A stretch of 10,946 bases of DNA from Acidobacteriota bacterium (GTDB taxonomy: Bacteria > Acidobacteriota > Aminicenantia > UBA2199): positions 1 through 10,946 of the forward strand of contig JAKAGC010000069.1 in the NCBI GenBank assembly GCA_021817755.1, given 5' to 3'. Within the stretch, counting starts at the first letter, position 1. The number at the start of each line of letters is the position of its first letter. The notes beneath the pieces are model-generated. The model made no database searches. It was not told where the DNA came from and saw only the letters and a program-made list of their open reading frames with translations. This document shows positions 1-7,533 of the stretch, piece by piece. The position numbers were made by a program, and so were the translations under genes.

Positions 1-7
1 TAATAAA

Positions 8-451
8 ATGACAGAAAATAGTAATATTCTAACCATCGAGGAAATAAGAAAGATAATCCCTCACCGTTATCCTTTTTTATTAGTGGATCGCGTAACTGAG
101 ATAAAGGGTTATGAATTCATAAAAGGATATAAAAATATCTCGATAAATGAAGAGGTATTCCAGGGACATTTCCCACAGCTTCCTGTATTTCCCGGGGTAT
201 TGATAATCGAAGCGATGGCTCAACTTAGCGCGATACTGATCTTACGCCGTTTTGAAGAAAGTCAACGAATGGCTTTTTTCACGGGGATCGATAATGCACG
301 ATTCCGGCAACCTGTAATCCCTGGTGACCGTTTAGATATGGAAGTAACAAATATCCGGGACAGGGGAAAATTTGTTGTCACAGAGGGTAAAGCTTTTGTG
401 GATGGGGTACTTGTAGCTTCCGCCACTTTAAGCTCAGCAATGGCTAAATGA
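8..451 (+). CDS. fabZ: 3-hydroxyacyl-[acyl carrier protein] dehydratase FabZ
   Basis: A 147-residue hot-dog-fold dehydratase that removes water from (3R)-hydroxyacyl-ACP in type II fatty acid synthesis, in the cytosol. The catalytic stretch GHFPQLPVFPG is intact, with the active-site His at residue 54 and the partner Glu at 68 (EAMAQ). The conserved N-terminal IPHRYPFLLVDRV (17-29) and the RFRQPVIPGD loop (about 98-107) also fit FabZ rather than FabA, as does the length. The start is the ATG directly after in-frame-independent TAA triplets at 1-6, which may be the end of an upstream gene. Only seven upstream bases are visible, so no ribosome binding site can be judged. Its stop overlaps the lpxA start as ATGA. 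Pairing with lpxA is classical, because both draw on hydroxyacyl-ACP. Identification is secure. Confidence 0.97.
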   Translation: MTENSNILTIEEIRKIIPHRYPFLLVDRVTEIKGYEFIKGYKNISINEEVFQGHFPQLPVFPGVLIIEAMAQLSAILILRRFEESQRMAFFTGIDNARFRQPVIPGDRLDMEVTNIRDRGKFVVTEGKAFVDGVLVASATLSSAMAK

Positions 452-1284
452 TCGAAGAAAATAATATTCCCGGTATTCATCCAACAGCTATTATTAATCC
501 CAATGCACAATTGGGTAATAATGTAAGCGTGGGTGCCTATTCTATTATTGGCGATAATGTCATTATCGGAGATAATACTGAAATTATGCATCATTCGGTA
601 ATCGATAAATATGTCACCATTGGTAAGAATTGCCGGATATTCCCTTTCTCATCCATCGGAACTGCGCCTCAGGATGTCACCTTTAAAAATGAACCCACTT
701 TTGTAGAAATGGGGGATAATAATATCATAAGAGAATTTACTACCATCAATCGCGGCACTGTAAAAGGTGGCGCCTATACCCGGATCGGTAATAATAATTT
801 TTTTATGACCTATACTCATATAGCTCATGACTGCAAAGTGGGTAATTTTACTATATTTATTAATGGTGCGACTCTAGCCGGACACGTGGAAGTAGAAGAT
901 TATGCGGTAGTGGGTGCTTTCTCCTCTGTGCACCAATTCTGCCGGATCGGTCGAAATGCATATATCGGAGGATACACAGTTGTTTTGCAAGATATCCTTC
1001 CTTTTGCAAAAGTAGCGCAGACACGCGACAATTATCATCTATACGGGCCGAATTCCATCGGTATGATGCGTAATGGGATAAATCGTGAATTCATTGACAA
1101 TGTGAAAGATATTTTTAAAATTCTTTTCCGGCAGGATTTGAATACGACCCAGGCACTGGAAAGGATTAATGAAGAGTATCCATTAGGCAATGAAGCGACT
1201 ATAATTACCGAATTCATTTCAAAGACTCGCCGGGGGATATTGAAAAATTTCCAGGCTCGAGAACGGGGTTCAGGAGACGAATGA
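448..1284 (+). CDS. lpxA: UDP-N-acetylglucosamine O-acyltransferase LpxA
   Basis: A 278-residue left-handed beta-helix acyltransferase that transfers a hydroxyacyl chain from ACP to the 3-position of UDP-GlcNAc, the first step of lipid A synthesis. Hexapeptide repeats fill about residues 10-190, followed by the helical C-terminal domain ending TRRGILKNF. The catalytic His is at 127 in YTHIAHDCKVGN, with H146 (LAGH) and H162 (VHQFC) matching E. coli H144 and H160. The position of the E. coli acyl-chain ruler G173 is also Gly here (G175, IGGY), which allows a long acyl chain. E. coli H99 is Asn here (INRGT, N101), a substitution I recall in other LpxA proteins. The ATG overlaps the fabZ stop and lacks a clear Shine-Dalgarno, suggesting translational coupling. 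The neighbouring oxidoreductase raises the possibility that the acceptor is an amino-sugar analogue (inference). Confidence 0.97.
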   Translation: MIEENNIPGIHPTAIINPNAQLGNNVSVGAYSIIGDNVIIGDNTEIMHHSVIDKYVTIGKNCRIFPFSSIGTAPQDVTFKNEPTFVEMGDNNIIREFTTINRGTVKGGAYTRIGNNNFFMTYTHIAHDCKVGNFTIFINGATLAGHVEVEDYAVVGAFSSVHQFCRIGRNAYIGGYTVVLQDILPFAKVAQTRDNYHLYGPNSIGMMRNGINREFIDNVKDIFKILFRQDLNTTQALERINEEYPLGNEATIITEFISKTRRGILKNFQARERGSGDE

Positions 1285-2231
1285 CAAAAATGAGTGATAG
1301 CTCATCTATTCGAATTGGTATCATTGGAACGGGTGCAATGGGAAAGAACCACCTTCGTGTGGTTCATTCTATACCTGAATATCGATTAACCTGTGCTGCT
1401 GATATCGATACACAGATTCTTGATTCTGCTTGTGAGCCTTATAGTATTTCCCGGTATACAAATTTTAAAGCGATGTTAGATGAAGTAGATGGTGTTATGG
1501 TTTCAACCCCTACGATTCATCATTATGAGATTTCACGCTTCTTTCTAGAAAATAAAAAGCATGTGCTGGTTGAAAAACCGATTACTTCAACCCTTGAAGA
1601 AGCCGACGAATTAATAGAAATTGCAAAGAAACATAATGTAGTATTTGCTGTTGGGCACCTGGAACGTTTTAATCCTGCTGTAGAATATATAAATCCTTTG
1701 GTTAAACGTCCCCTTTTTATTGAAGTTCAGCGTCTGGGATCATTTTCGCCTCGCTCCCTGGATGTGGATGTCATTATGGATTTGATGATTCATGATCTGG
1801 ATATCATTCTTCAATGGGATCAATCAGGGATCAAGCAGATAAATGCATCCGGTATTCCGATTATTTCAAATAAGATCGATATTGCTAATGTCCGTCTCCA
1901 GTTCAATTCGAGGATGGTTGCTAATATAACGGCAAGCCGGGTATCTCAGAAGAAAACACGTAAATTACGTATTTTTCAAAAAAATAATTATATCTCACTG
2001 GACTATCAAAAAAGAAGCGTAAAAACATATACATTAACAAACGGCAATATCGTCGAAGATATCCCCGAAATAAAGGAAATCGAACCTCTGAAAAATTTGT
2101 GGATGAACTTTTATAAAACCATTACGACCGGTAACGAATGCAATGTAACGGGGACTGACGGACGAAATGCTCTTGAATTAGCTTTACGGATTTCGGAACA
2201 TATCCGAAAAAATATTGAGGATATCCGGTAA
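1281..2231 (+). CDS. Gfo/Idh/MocA-family NAD(P)-dependent oxidoreductase, lpxA-linked (GnnA-like)
   Basis: A 316-residue dehydrogenase of the Gfo/Idh/MocA family. The N-terminal Rossmann fold carries GTGAMG (16-21). The family EKP motif is at 98-100, VGHLERFNPAV at 124-134, and a DLMIHDLD stretch (167-174) supplies the Asp/His residues usual in the catalytic region. ATG 1281 overlaps the lpxA stop and has AGGAG at 1272-1276, four bases upstream; ATG 1290 is an alternative with 13-base spacing. Established knowledge: in Acidithiobacillus ferrooxidans the family member GnnA oxidises the 3-position of UDP-GlcNAc, encoded among lpx genes, and GnnB then transaminates it so that LpxA forms an amide. 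Operon position makes a nucleotide-sugar substrate likely here, but no GnnB-like gene is visible, so the exact reaction is inference. A strong hairpin overlaps the end of the gene. Confidence 0.9.
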   Translation: MTKMSDSSSIRIGIIGTGAMGKNHLRVVHSIPEYRLTCAADIDTQILDSACEPYSISRYTNFKAMLDEVDGVMVSTPTIHHYEISRFFLENKKHVLVEKPITSTLEEADELIEIAKKHNVVFAVGHLERFNPAVEYINPLVKRPLFIEVQRLGSFSPRSLDVDVIMDLMIHDLDIILQWDQSGIKQINASGIPIISNKIDIANVRLQFNSRMVANITASRVSQKKTRKLRIFQKNNYISLDYQKRSVKTYTLTNGNIVEDIPEIKEIEPLKNLWMNFYKTITTGNECNVTGTDGRNALELALRISEHIRKNIEDIR

Positions 2232-2251
2232 TACAGCCGGGTATCCTATTT
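2218..2251 (+). terminator. Stable 11-bp hairpin at the oxidoreductase stop codon (attenuator or weak terminator)
   Basis: Bases 2218-2228 pair with 2237-2247 (arms AGGATATCCGG and CCGGGTATCCT), giving 11 consecutive pairs with a single G-U and an 8-base loop that contains the TAA stop. It is followed by only ATTT, so the U-tract is short for a classical intrinsic terminator. It sits immediately before the GTG start of the serine hydrolase, whose ribosome binding site is poor. It may partly uncouple the lipid A genes from the two downstream genes or protect the transcript 3' end. Function is inference. Confidence 0.5.
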
Positions 2252-2253
2252 AA

Positions 2254-3387
2254 GTGAGTTGGTTTGTTTTGAAAGCGAAAAAGTTAAACCATTTTATCCA
2301 ATATTTAATTGAAACAGGTATATTTCCGGGATTAACTGTCCTGGTGGGAATGGAAGGGGAAATTGTTTTTCAAAATACGGCCGGATTCATTTCATTACTC
2401 CCTGATAAAGAAGAATTAGCAACGGATACAATTTATGATGTGGCTTCCTTAACAAAGCCGTTGATAACTTCGTTTCTTGCAGTTTATTTAATGGAAAAAA
2501 ATGCAGGGAGTATTTCAATTGAAACTACGGTAAAACATTTCTTTCCATCCTTTCCTTATGATATAAATTTGAGAGAGCTATTGACTCATACTTCGGGGCT
2601 CCCTGCCTGGGCTCCGCTTTACTTATTCGGGGATAATTACCGCTCGACTATCGAGCGACTGCCCCTGCAATACCGCAGGGGGAAGCGGGTGGTTTATTCC
2701 TGTCTTGGGTATATTCTTCTCCATGATATTGTTTGTAAATTGGGAGATTCAACATTTGAACAATTGGCTCAAGAAATAATTTTTACTCCACTGGGATTAA
2801 TAGATACGTACTTCAAAGTCCCTGAGAGTAAAAAACACAGAGCTGCACCAACTGAAAAAGGAAATAATTACGAACAAAGAATCGCGTCCGAATGGTTAAA
2901 AAGCTATGAAAACGGAGAGTACCTTGATCTGGCAAATACCTATAAGTGGCGCAATGAAATGATTCGTGGAGAAACCCATGACATTAATTCGTATCACCTG
3001 GGAGGAACAGCGGGAAATGCGGGATTATTTTCCACAGCAACGGAAATTTTCCGAATGACTATGGAATTTTTTCCCTCTACTGCCTCAATTTTGACTCCCC
3101 CTGTTCTTGATTTATTCTGGAAAAAGGGAACACAACTTAAGCAAAACCATCGAACCCTTGGGTTTAGGAAAAATTCCGGTGGAATTACTTCCGCAGGGAA
3201 AACGCTCTCTGAAGATGCGATCGGGCATAGTGGTTTTACAGGTACTTCCCTTTGGTTGGAGCGGGATAAAGAACGAGTGTATGTTCTTTTAAGCAATCGG
3301 GTTCATCCTGAATATAAAACGTTGAATTTCGATGCTGTAAGACGTAAACTTCACCGTCTTTTATCCAATGAAATAGAGGCATTATGA
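2254..3387 (+). CDS. Class C beta-lactamase-like serine hydrolase (CubicO/penicillin-binding-protein-like)
   Basis: A 377-residue serine hydrolase of the beta-lactamase/transpeptidase-like fold. The nucleophile motif S-x-x-K is SLTK (65-68). The second motif is YSC (148-150) in VVYSCLGYILL, where relatives usually have Y-S-N/D. The third box is HSG (325-327) in GHSGFTGTSLW. The stretches LTHTSGLPAW (110-119) and HLGGTAGNAGLFSTA (248-262) are typical of the family, as is the opening FPGLTVLVGMEGEIVF (24-39). No signal peptide is seen, so it appears cytosolic. Start choice is uncertain: GTG 2254 retains the family N-terminus but has no good Shine-Dalgarno; TTG 2269 is possible, while the first ATG (2350) would cut into the fold. 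Substrate is unknown; family members include esterases and peptidoglycan-peptide hydrolases. The stop overlaps the next start as ATGA. Confidence 0.88.
   Translation: MSWFVLKAKKLNHFIQYLIETGIFPGLTVLVGMEGEIVFQNTAGFISLLPDKEELATDTIYDVASLTKPLITSFLAVYLMEKNAGSISIETTVKHFFPSFPYDINLRELLTHTSGLPAWAPLYLFGDNYRSTIERLPLQYRRGKRVVYSCLGYILLHDIVCKLGDSTFEQLAQEIIFTPLGLIDTYFKVPESKKHRAAPTEKGNNYEQRIASEWLKSYENGEYLDLANTYKWRNEMIRGETHDINSYHLGGTAGNAGLFSTATEIFRMTMEFFPSTASILTPPVLDLFWKKGTQLKQNHRTLGFRKNSGGITSAGKTLSEDAIGHSGFTGTSLWLERDKERVYVLLSNRVHPEYKTLNFDAVRRKLHRLLSNEIEAL
2641..2681 (+). repeat. Two tandem perfect inverted repeats inside the serine hydrolase gene
   Basis: CGCTCGA (2641-2647) and TCGAGCG (2651-2657) form a 7-bp stem with a 3-base loop. 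CCCCTGC (2662-2668) and GCAGGGG (2675-2681) form a second 7-bp stem with a 6-base loop. Both are GC-rich within an AT-rich gene and lie four bases apart. They encode the segment just before the YSC motif, where relatives have a similar PL...G...YS pattern, so the reading frame is natural rather than an obvious insertion. Confidence 0.5.
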
Positions 3388-4454
3388 CACCAAGAAATAA
3401 AGCGATAATATTTTCGTTGATAATACATGCGTTATTGGTCTATCTATTTATTAATGCAAGGTTCGATTTAAGGGAATATAAGATAAAAGAAAAAGTGATT
3501 GATGTTGTTCCGGTTGCGACAGTTCCCAGACAGAAACTATTTTTGCCTAAAGAGGCATTGCAACCACCACCCCAAAACCAACCGCAGCAGGTCCCGGTTC
3601 CTCAAAATCAGGCACAAGCTGTACCTAAACAGGCTGTTCCTCCTCCGCAAGGGCGTGTACCGGTAATTATTAAGCCATTTGAGATGAAATCACCGCCACC
3701 GGGAGATCCGAATGGTAATAAGCAAAAACAAGCAGATCTCTTTTCACGTCCTCCCAAAACAAAAAATAATAAAGACCTTGAACCACCGGATGAAAAAGTA
3801 AAACCGGATGTAAAATCTGAGCCAAAACCTGAACCTAAACTTGAACCTAAATCAGAACTTAAACCGGAATTGAAACCGGATCCAAAAATGGAACCTGCAA
3901 GTAGTGTCGCAGTACCGCTTCCAAAGGATAAACTACTGGACCCGAAACCATCACGACTGGTAGTCCCTGACCTATCCGTCAATTCTCCCGCAATGAAAGA
4001 AATTCTTAAAAATTTTAACAGATCGGAAAGAGAAGGAGTGGATAGTGTTAATACAGAAAGAAAATTATCCGATTTTACGAATGTTCCGTTCAAAGATTCA
4101 AACGATGCTTTCGGAGGTGGTGGAGATGGCATTACAGCTTATGCTGGTGGGGCTTATTTTAATAGTAAAGGATATGATGTCACTCCGTGGGCGAAACGAA
4201 TCGTATATCGGATAAAACGAAATTGGTTAATCCCGGAAGCAGCACGTGTCGGGTTGAAAGGAGTAGTGGGAGTATATGTGATTTTTGGAAAGAATGGAAG
4301 AGTACTGCATATGGAATTAAGGCAATCATCACGGATTGGTTCATATGACCAGGCTGCAATGAATGCTTTTACATTAAGTAACCCATTTCCAGAACTGCCT
4401 GATGACTTCCCCAACCCGGATATGGAAGCCTATTTCTTATTTCATTATAACTAA
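3384..4454 (+). CDS. TonB-family energy transducer
   Basis: A 356-residue TonB-type protein. One N-terminal membrane helix (about 7-24) contains S11-LII-H15, the SxxxH pattern by which TonB couples to ExbB/ExbD. A long Pro/Lys/Glu/Gln-rich periplasmic spacer follows (about 55-190), including a run of EPK/ELK-type units. The C-terminal TonB domain covers about 265-356: paired strands around GVVGVYVIFGKNGRVLHM, SSRIGSYDQAAMNAF, then a conserved-looking NPFPELP segment. Its role would be to carry proton-motive-force energy from an ExbBD complex to outer-membrane transporters. No exbB, exbD or receptor gene is in the window. ATG 3384 overlaps the hydrolase stop and has AGAGG at 3375-3379. It ends the rightward operon, 3 bp from the stop of the convergent kinase gene. 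The TonB-like call is firm; the receptor partner is unknown. Confidence 0.9.
   Translation: MTPRNKAIIFSLIIHALLVYLFINARFDLREYKIKEKVIDVVPVATVPRQKLFLPKEALQPPPQNQPQQVPVPQNQAQAVPKQAVPPPQGRVPVIIKPFEMKSPPPGDPNGNKQKQADLFSRPPKTKNNKDLEPPDEKVKPDVKSEPKPEPKLEPKSELKPELKPDPKMEPASSVAVPLPKDKLLDPKPSRLVVPDLSVNSPAMKEILKNFNRSEREGVDSVNTERKLSDFTNVPFKDSNDAFGGGGDGITAYAGGAYFNSKGYDVTPWAKRIVYRIKRNWLIPEAARVGLKGVVGVYVIFGKNGRVLHMELRQSSRIGSYDQAAMNAFTLSNPFPELPDDFPNPDMEAYFLFHYN
3819..3896 (+). repeat. Low-complexity EPK/ELKP repeat tract in the TonB spacer
   Basis: Imperfect 6- to 12-base units of the type GAACCTAAA/GAACTTAAA encode residues 146-171, alternating acidic residue, Pro or Leu, and Lys. Such tracts form the extended periplasmic arm in TonB proteins and vary in length between strains through slippage or unequal recombination. 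Confidence 0.7.
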
Positions 4455-4457
4455 AAA

Positions 4458-5612
4458 TTAGGATTGGAAGCGATCGGGATGGGGTAATTCGACTACAAAT
4501 GTTGTACCTGTTGTATCCGATGTAAAATATATTTTTCCTGTGTGGGCTTCAATAACGCGTTTCACCATTGCAAGCCCGAGTCCTGTTCCGGTATTTTTTG
4601 TAGTGAAAAAGGGCTTAAAGACTTTTTCCTTATGTTCTTCAGGAATGCCGCAGCCATTATCTTTGATATAAATTTGAATAAATTCTTTATGTAATTCTGC
4701 TGAAATTTCGATTAATCCATTATTTTCAACAGCTTGAGCTGCATTAATTAGAATATTGGCCAGACATTGTTTTAATAATTCAAAATCTCCGTTTATATTA
4801 ATATCATGAAGCTGTTTCTCTATTTTTATTTGTTTTTTTAGTATGATATTGAGTGCAATATTCTCTGCATGTGAAATAAGTTCATCTATGGGGAATTCTG
4901 TACGATTGGGATGGATTTCTCTGGTATATAAAAGAATATTGGTCACTGTGTGGTTCATATTATCCACAGATGTACGAATGCGTGCCAGAAGATCGCTCTG
5001 TGTGGGGTTATTCTGCAAATCCTCTTGTAGTAGAGTAACCATTAGTTCAATACTTCCGAGAGGGTTTCGAATTTCATGCGCAACTTCGGCAGCAAGTTCT
5101 CCCATAACGCGTAATCGGTCTTCCTGTTGAGACTTTATTTGAAGTTTCTTGAATTCCGATTTATCATAAATAACCACAAGGTATCCGGTCTTTTCCCGCT
5201 TATTATCCATAAAATCGGAGCAATGAATTTCCAGCCATCTGGAAACCCCATCTAAGGTCACGGGTACTTCAACAAATTCATCTTGTGTTTTCCCTTTAAG
5301 AATACGATCGATATCAATTGTATTACCCTGGGTGATCGTAGGGCCGGAGATGGATTCAAGGGGAACGGGGGGAACTCGTTCTTCGAGTTGGGGGAAATAA
5401 CGCCTTGTTTGGCCATTCCATAAATTCAATCGGAATTGATTATCGAAAACCATAACTGCTGCATTTAAGTTCTCAAGAATATTGGATAGATACAAGGATA
5501 ACTGTTGGGATTCTTCTTTAAGCGTTTCGTAAGAGCGCTCCAACTGCATAGAAGTACTGATAAAATCTTCGAAAGTTTTTTTTAGTGTTTCGAGTTCTTC
5601 TTTATCGGACAT
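4458..5612 (-). CDS. Soluble PAS-domain sensor histidine kinase
   Basis: A 384-residue histidine kinase with no membrane segment. Residues 1-45 are a predicted coiled coil. A PAS-like sensor (about 45-150: NLNAAVMVFDNQFRLNLWN through GYLVVIYD) follows, then the dimerisation/phosphoacceptor helix with H179 in VAHEIRNPLGSIE. The ATPase domain is complete: N box N286/N290 (LANILINAAQAV), G1 DNGCGIP (318-324), F box FKPFFTTK, and G2 GTGLGLAM (342-349). The layout resembles NtrB/AtoS/FlrB-type kinases, which normally pair with an NtrC-type regulator, but none is present. Its ATG lies 11 bp inside the TPR gene, with GGAG (5614-5620 region) as ribosome binding site. It ends the leftward operon. Its phosphotransfer partner could be the REC domain two genes upstream (inference). 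Confidence 0.93.
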   Translation of the reverse strand: MSDKEELETLKKTFEDFISTSMQLERSYETLKEESQQLSLYLSNILENLNAAVMVFDNQFRLNLWNGQTRRYFPQLEERVPPVPLESISGPTITQGNTIDIDRILKGKTQDEFVEVPVTLDGVSRWLEIHCSDFMDNKREKTGYLVVIYDKSEFKKLQIKSQQEDRLRVMGELAAEVAHEIRNPLGSIELMVTLLQEDLQNNPTQSDLLARIRTSVDNMNHTVTNILLYTREIHPNRTEFPIDELISHAENIALNIILKKQIKIEKQLHDININGDFELLKQCLANILINAAQAVENNGLIEISAELHKEFIQIYIKDNGCGIPEEHKEKVFKPFFTTKNTGTGLGLAMVKRVIEAHTGKIYFTSDTTGTTFVVELPHPDRFQS

Positions 5613-7533
5613 GTTTCTCCAACTGTTTGACCCAGAATGAATTGGGATTTAAGCGTTTTAATTGAAGGAGTATCCGGTCTGCTTCCTCTTTATTACCGGT
5701 AAGATTATAAATTGTGGTAAGGCGAAACAGGACGAATTCCTTATTGATTTTTGAAAGCGTGGCATTATTTAGCACTGAAAGATAAAAAAGGAGAGCATTC
5801 GGATAATCTGCTTTTTTGAAATAGATTTCTCCGGTGTCGATAGCAACATTGAGCTTCTCTTCGGAAGGAGACGATATAAACCCCGCTAATTTTCCGGCGA
5901 GTAAGAGTGCTTCGTCAAAATTACCATTTTTATCAAGATCTTTCATCTTGTAAATGAGTGATTTATATATATAGATATTAGATATTTCAGTGTTTTGAAG
6001 ATAAAGTGTATCAAGAAGTGAGGATGCTTCCTTATCTTTTTTTAAATTTCGAAGAGCGGTGATATGGTAGTATAAAAGTTCGCTGGCTTCGGGTTCTTTA
6101 GTAATGCCGGCTTTCATTATAATGTCGATGCATTCCGAATAACGGCCACATTCAAATAATAATCTTGATAATTGAATCATTACGTCGGGCCAATATGAAG
6201 AATATAATTTGAATTTTAGCATATGCCTGTAAATTTCCTCAGCATTGCCGTATAACTTCATACCGGTGAGTATTTCTCCGAATTTAAGTAAATTTTCAGA
6301 TGAAAGAAAACTTTTTCTCCCTTTTAATTTTAACCACACTTTAAATAACTCGGAATTCTTATTCTCTTTGGATAATTGTTGAACATAAGCATCGAGGTTT
6401 TCCTGGAAAAGTTTTTCCATGGCAGGGTCACGATTTGTTCCAAGGAACTGGTAAAAGGTATCCAGGGATTTAAACATATCTTTATTTTTTTTATAGGTGT
6501 CACTCAATAAAATCGAAGCCATTTTCTTTTCTTCGAAATTTAATGAATTGTTTTTAACTTCGATTAGCATTTTTTCAGGGTCTGAAAAAGGAGTGAATTT
6601 ACGTTTGAATTTTTCCATATCTTCGGACGGCATTTCATTGATGAGCCGTGCGAGATTCAAGTACATGGTATACATGATTTTATTTTCAGGTTTCTTTTTC
6701 AACGCTTTTCCAAGATATAAGGCTCCTGAATACATATCTCCTTGGCGTTCGAAAGATTGTGCTAATGTGATTACCGCATCAGAAAGAGATGGATAATCCG
6801 GAAAAACATTTACCAAAATTTCAAGGTAAGATATGGCTTTTTTGAAATCAAGGCGATAATAGGCAATTTTTCCTGCCGCTGCAAGATACATAGGGTTTTT
6901 CTTAATTAAATCGGGAATCCGGGTCTCTGCATTTTTTAAGTTTACTTCTGCACCACTGTAATTATCTAATCCTGCATAAGCGACTGCAAGGAGCATGTAT
7001 AATTCAGGTTTATCATCACCCATTTTCCAGAGATTTATAATTGTTTCCAGAATAGGTAATGTTTTACGGAAATTTTTCAGACGAAGATTTTCTTTACAGA
7101 TTTCGAGACCGGCTTCCAGGGCTTCAGGTGTTCTGGGAAAACGGGTGACCACTTTTTCGAGGTAGGCTTCCCGCGGGAAATAATCGTTTTTATAGATATC
7201 CGCAAGTTCAAGGTAAACGGATTTCAGATACTCGGAAGCAGGAAATTTGAGCTCGACTTTTTTTAGGTAATCAGCTGCCATATCAAAATTCTGATCCTTT
7301 TTGTAAGCCATACCTACATGATAATAAAGGAAAGCAGTTTCGGAAGGAGTAAGTTTGTCTTCACGCGTACTAAGAAGGTTTAACGATTTTTCAAGTACAA
7401 TTGAATATTTCCCGGCATTGTACAATTGTTGGATTTCATTAAAAGGAGCGGCGAGTTTCACATTATCCGCTCCAAAACCGAATATTGTAACCAAAACAAA
7501 AAGCAAAAGGGTGGTTAAGTTTTTAATGTTCAT
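5602..7533 (-). CDS. Exported tetratricopeptide-repeat protein
   Basis: A 643-residue protein with an N-terminal signal peptide (MNIK, hydrophobic core about 5-19, likely cleavage near GFGA/DN at 20-22; no lipobox Cys). The rest is nearly all helical repeats of TPR type. Clear examples are around 65-95 (LYYHVGMAYKKDQNFDMAA), 178-210, 215-250 (YRLDFKKAISYLEILVNVFP), and the last about 575-640 (GEIYFKKADYPNALLFYLSV, then YNLTGNKEEADRILLQLKRL). TPR arrays are protein-binding scaffolds; this one would act in the periplasm or at the envelope. No enzymatic domain is seen. The start ATG overlaps the end of the REC-GAF gene by 11 bp and has no good Shine-Dalgarno, so its translation is probably coupled. 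Its own end overlaps the kinase start by 11 bp. The context suggests a sensory or scaffold partner of the flanking signalling proteins; the specific function is unknown. Confidence 0.88.
   Translation of the reverse strand: MNIKNLTTLLLFVLVTIFGFGADNVKLAAPFNEIQQLYNAGKYSIVLEKSLNLLSTREDKLTPSETAFLYYHVGMAYKKDQNFDMAADYLKKVELKFPASEYLKSVYLELADIYKNDYFPREAYLEKVVTRFPRTPEALEAGLEICKENLRLKNFRKTLPILETIINLWKMGDDKPELYMLLAVAYAGLDNYSGAEVNLKNAETRIPDLIKKNPMYLAAAGKIAYYRLDFKKAISYLEILVNVFPDYPSLSDAVITLAQSFERQGDMYSGALYLGKALKKKPENKIMYTMYLNLARLINEMPSEDMEKFKRKFTPFSDPEKMLIEVKNNSLNFEEKKMASILLSDTYKKNKDMFKSLDTFYQFLGTNRDPAMEKLFQENLDAYVQQLSKENKNSELFKVWLKLKGRKSFLSSENLLKFGEILTGMKLYGNAEEIYRHMLKFKLYSSYWPDVMIQLSRLLFECGRYSECIDIIMKAGITKEPEASELLYYHITALRNLKKDKEASSLLDTLYLQNTEISNIYIYKSLIYKMKDLDKNGNFDEALLLAGKLAGFISSPSEEKLNVAIDTGEIYFKKADYPNALLFYLSVLNNATLSKINKEFVLFRLTTIYNLTGNKEEADRILLQLKRLNPNSFWVKQLEKHVR

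Noticed and set aside
262..594. A 110-codon minus-strand open frame across the fabZ-lpxA junction
   Set aside because: It is antisense to two securely identified genes and has no recognisable motif.
3819..3896. CRISPR-like or tandem DNA repeat array
   Set aside because: The units are imperfect, short and in frame, and encode the Pro/Lys/Glu arm of a TonB protein; there are no spacers.
3608..4132. A 174-codon minus-strand open frame rich in Ser and Gly
   Set aside because: It is the antisense shadow of the Pro/Lys/Glu spacer of the TonB-type gene; its composition simply mirrors that repeat and no ribosome binding site or domain is seen.
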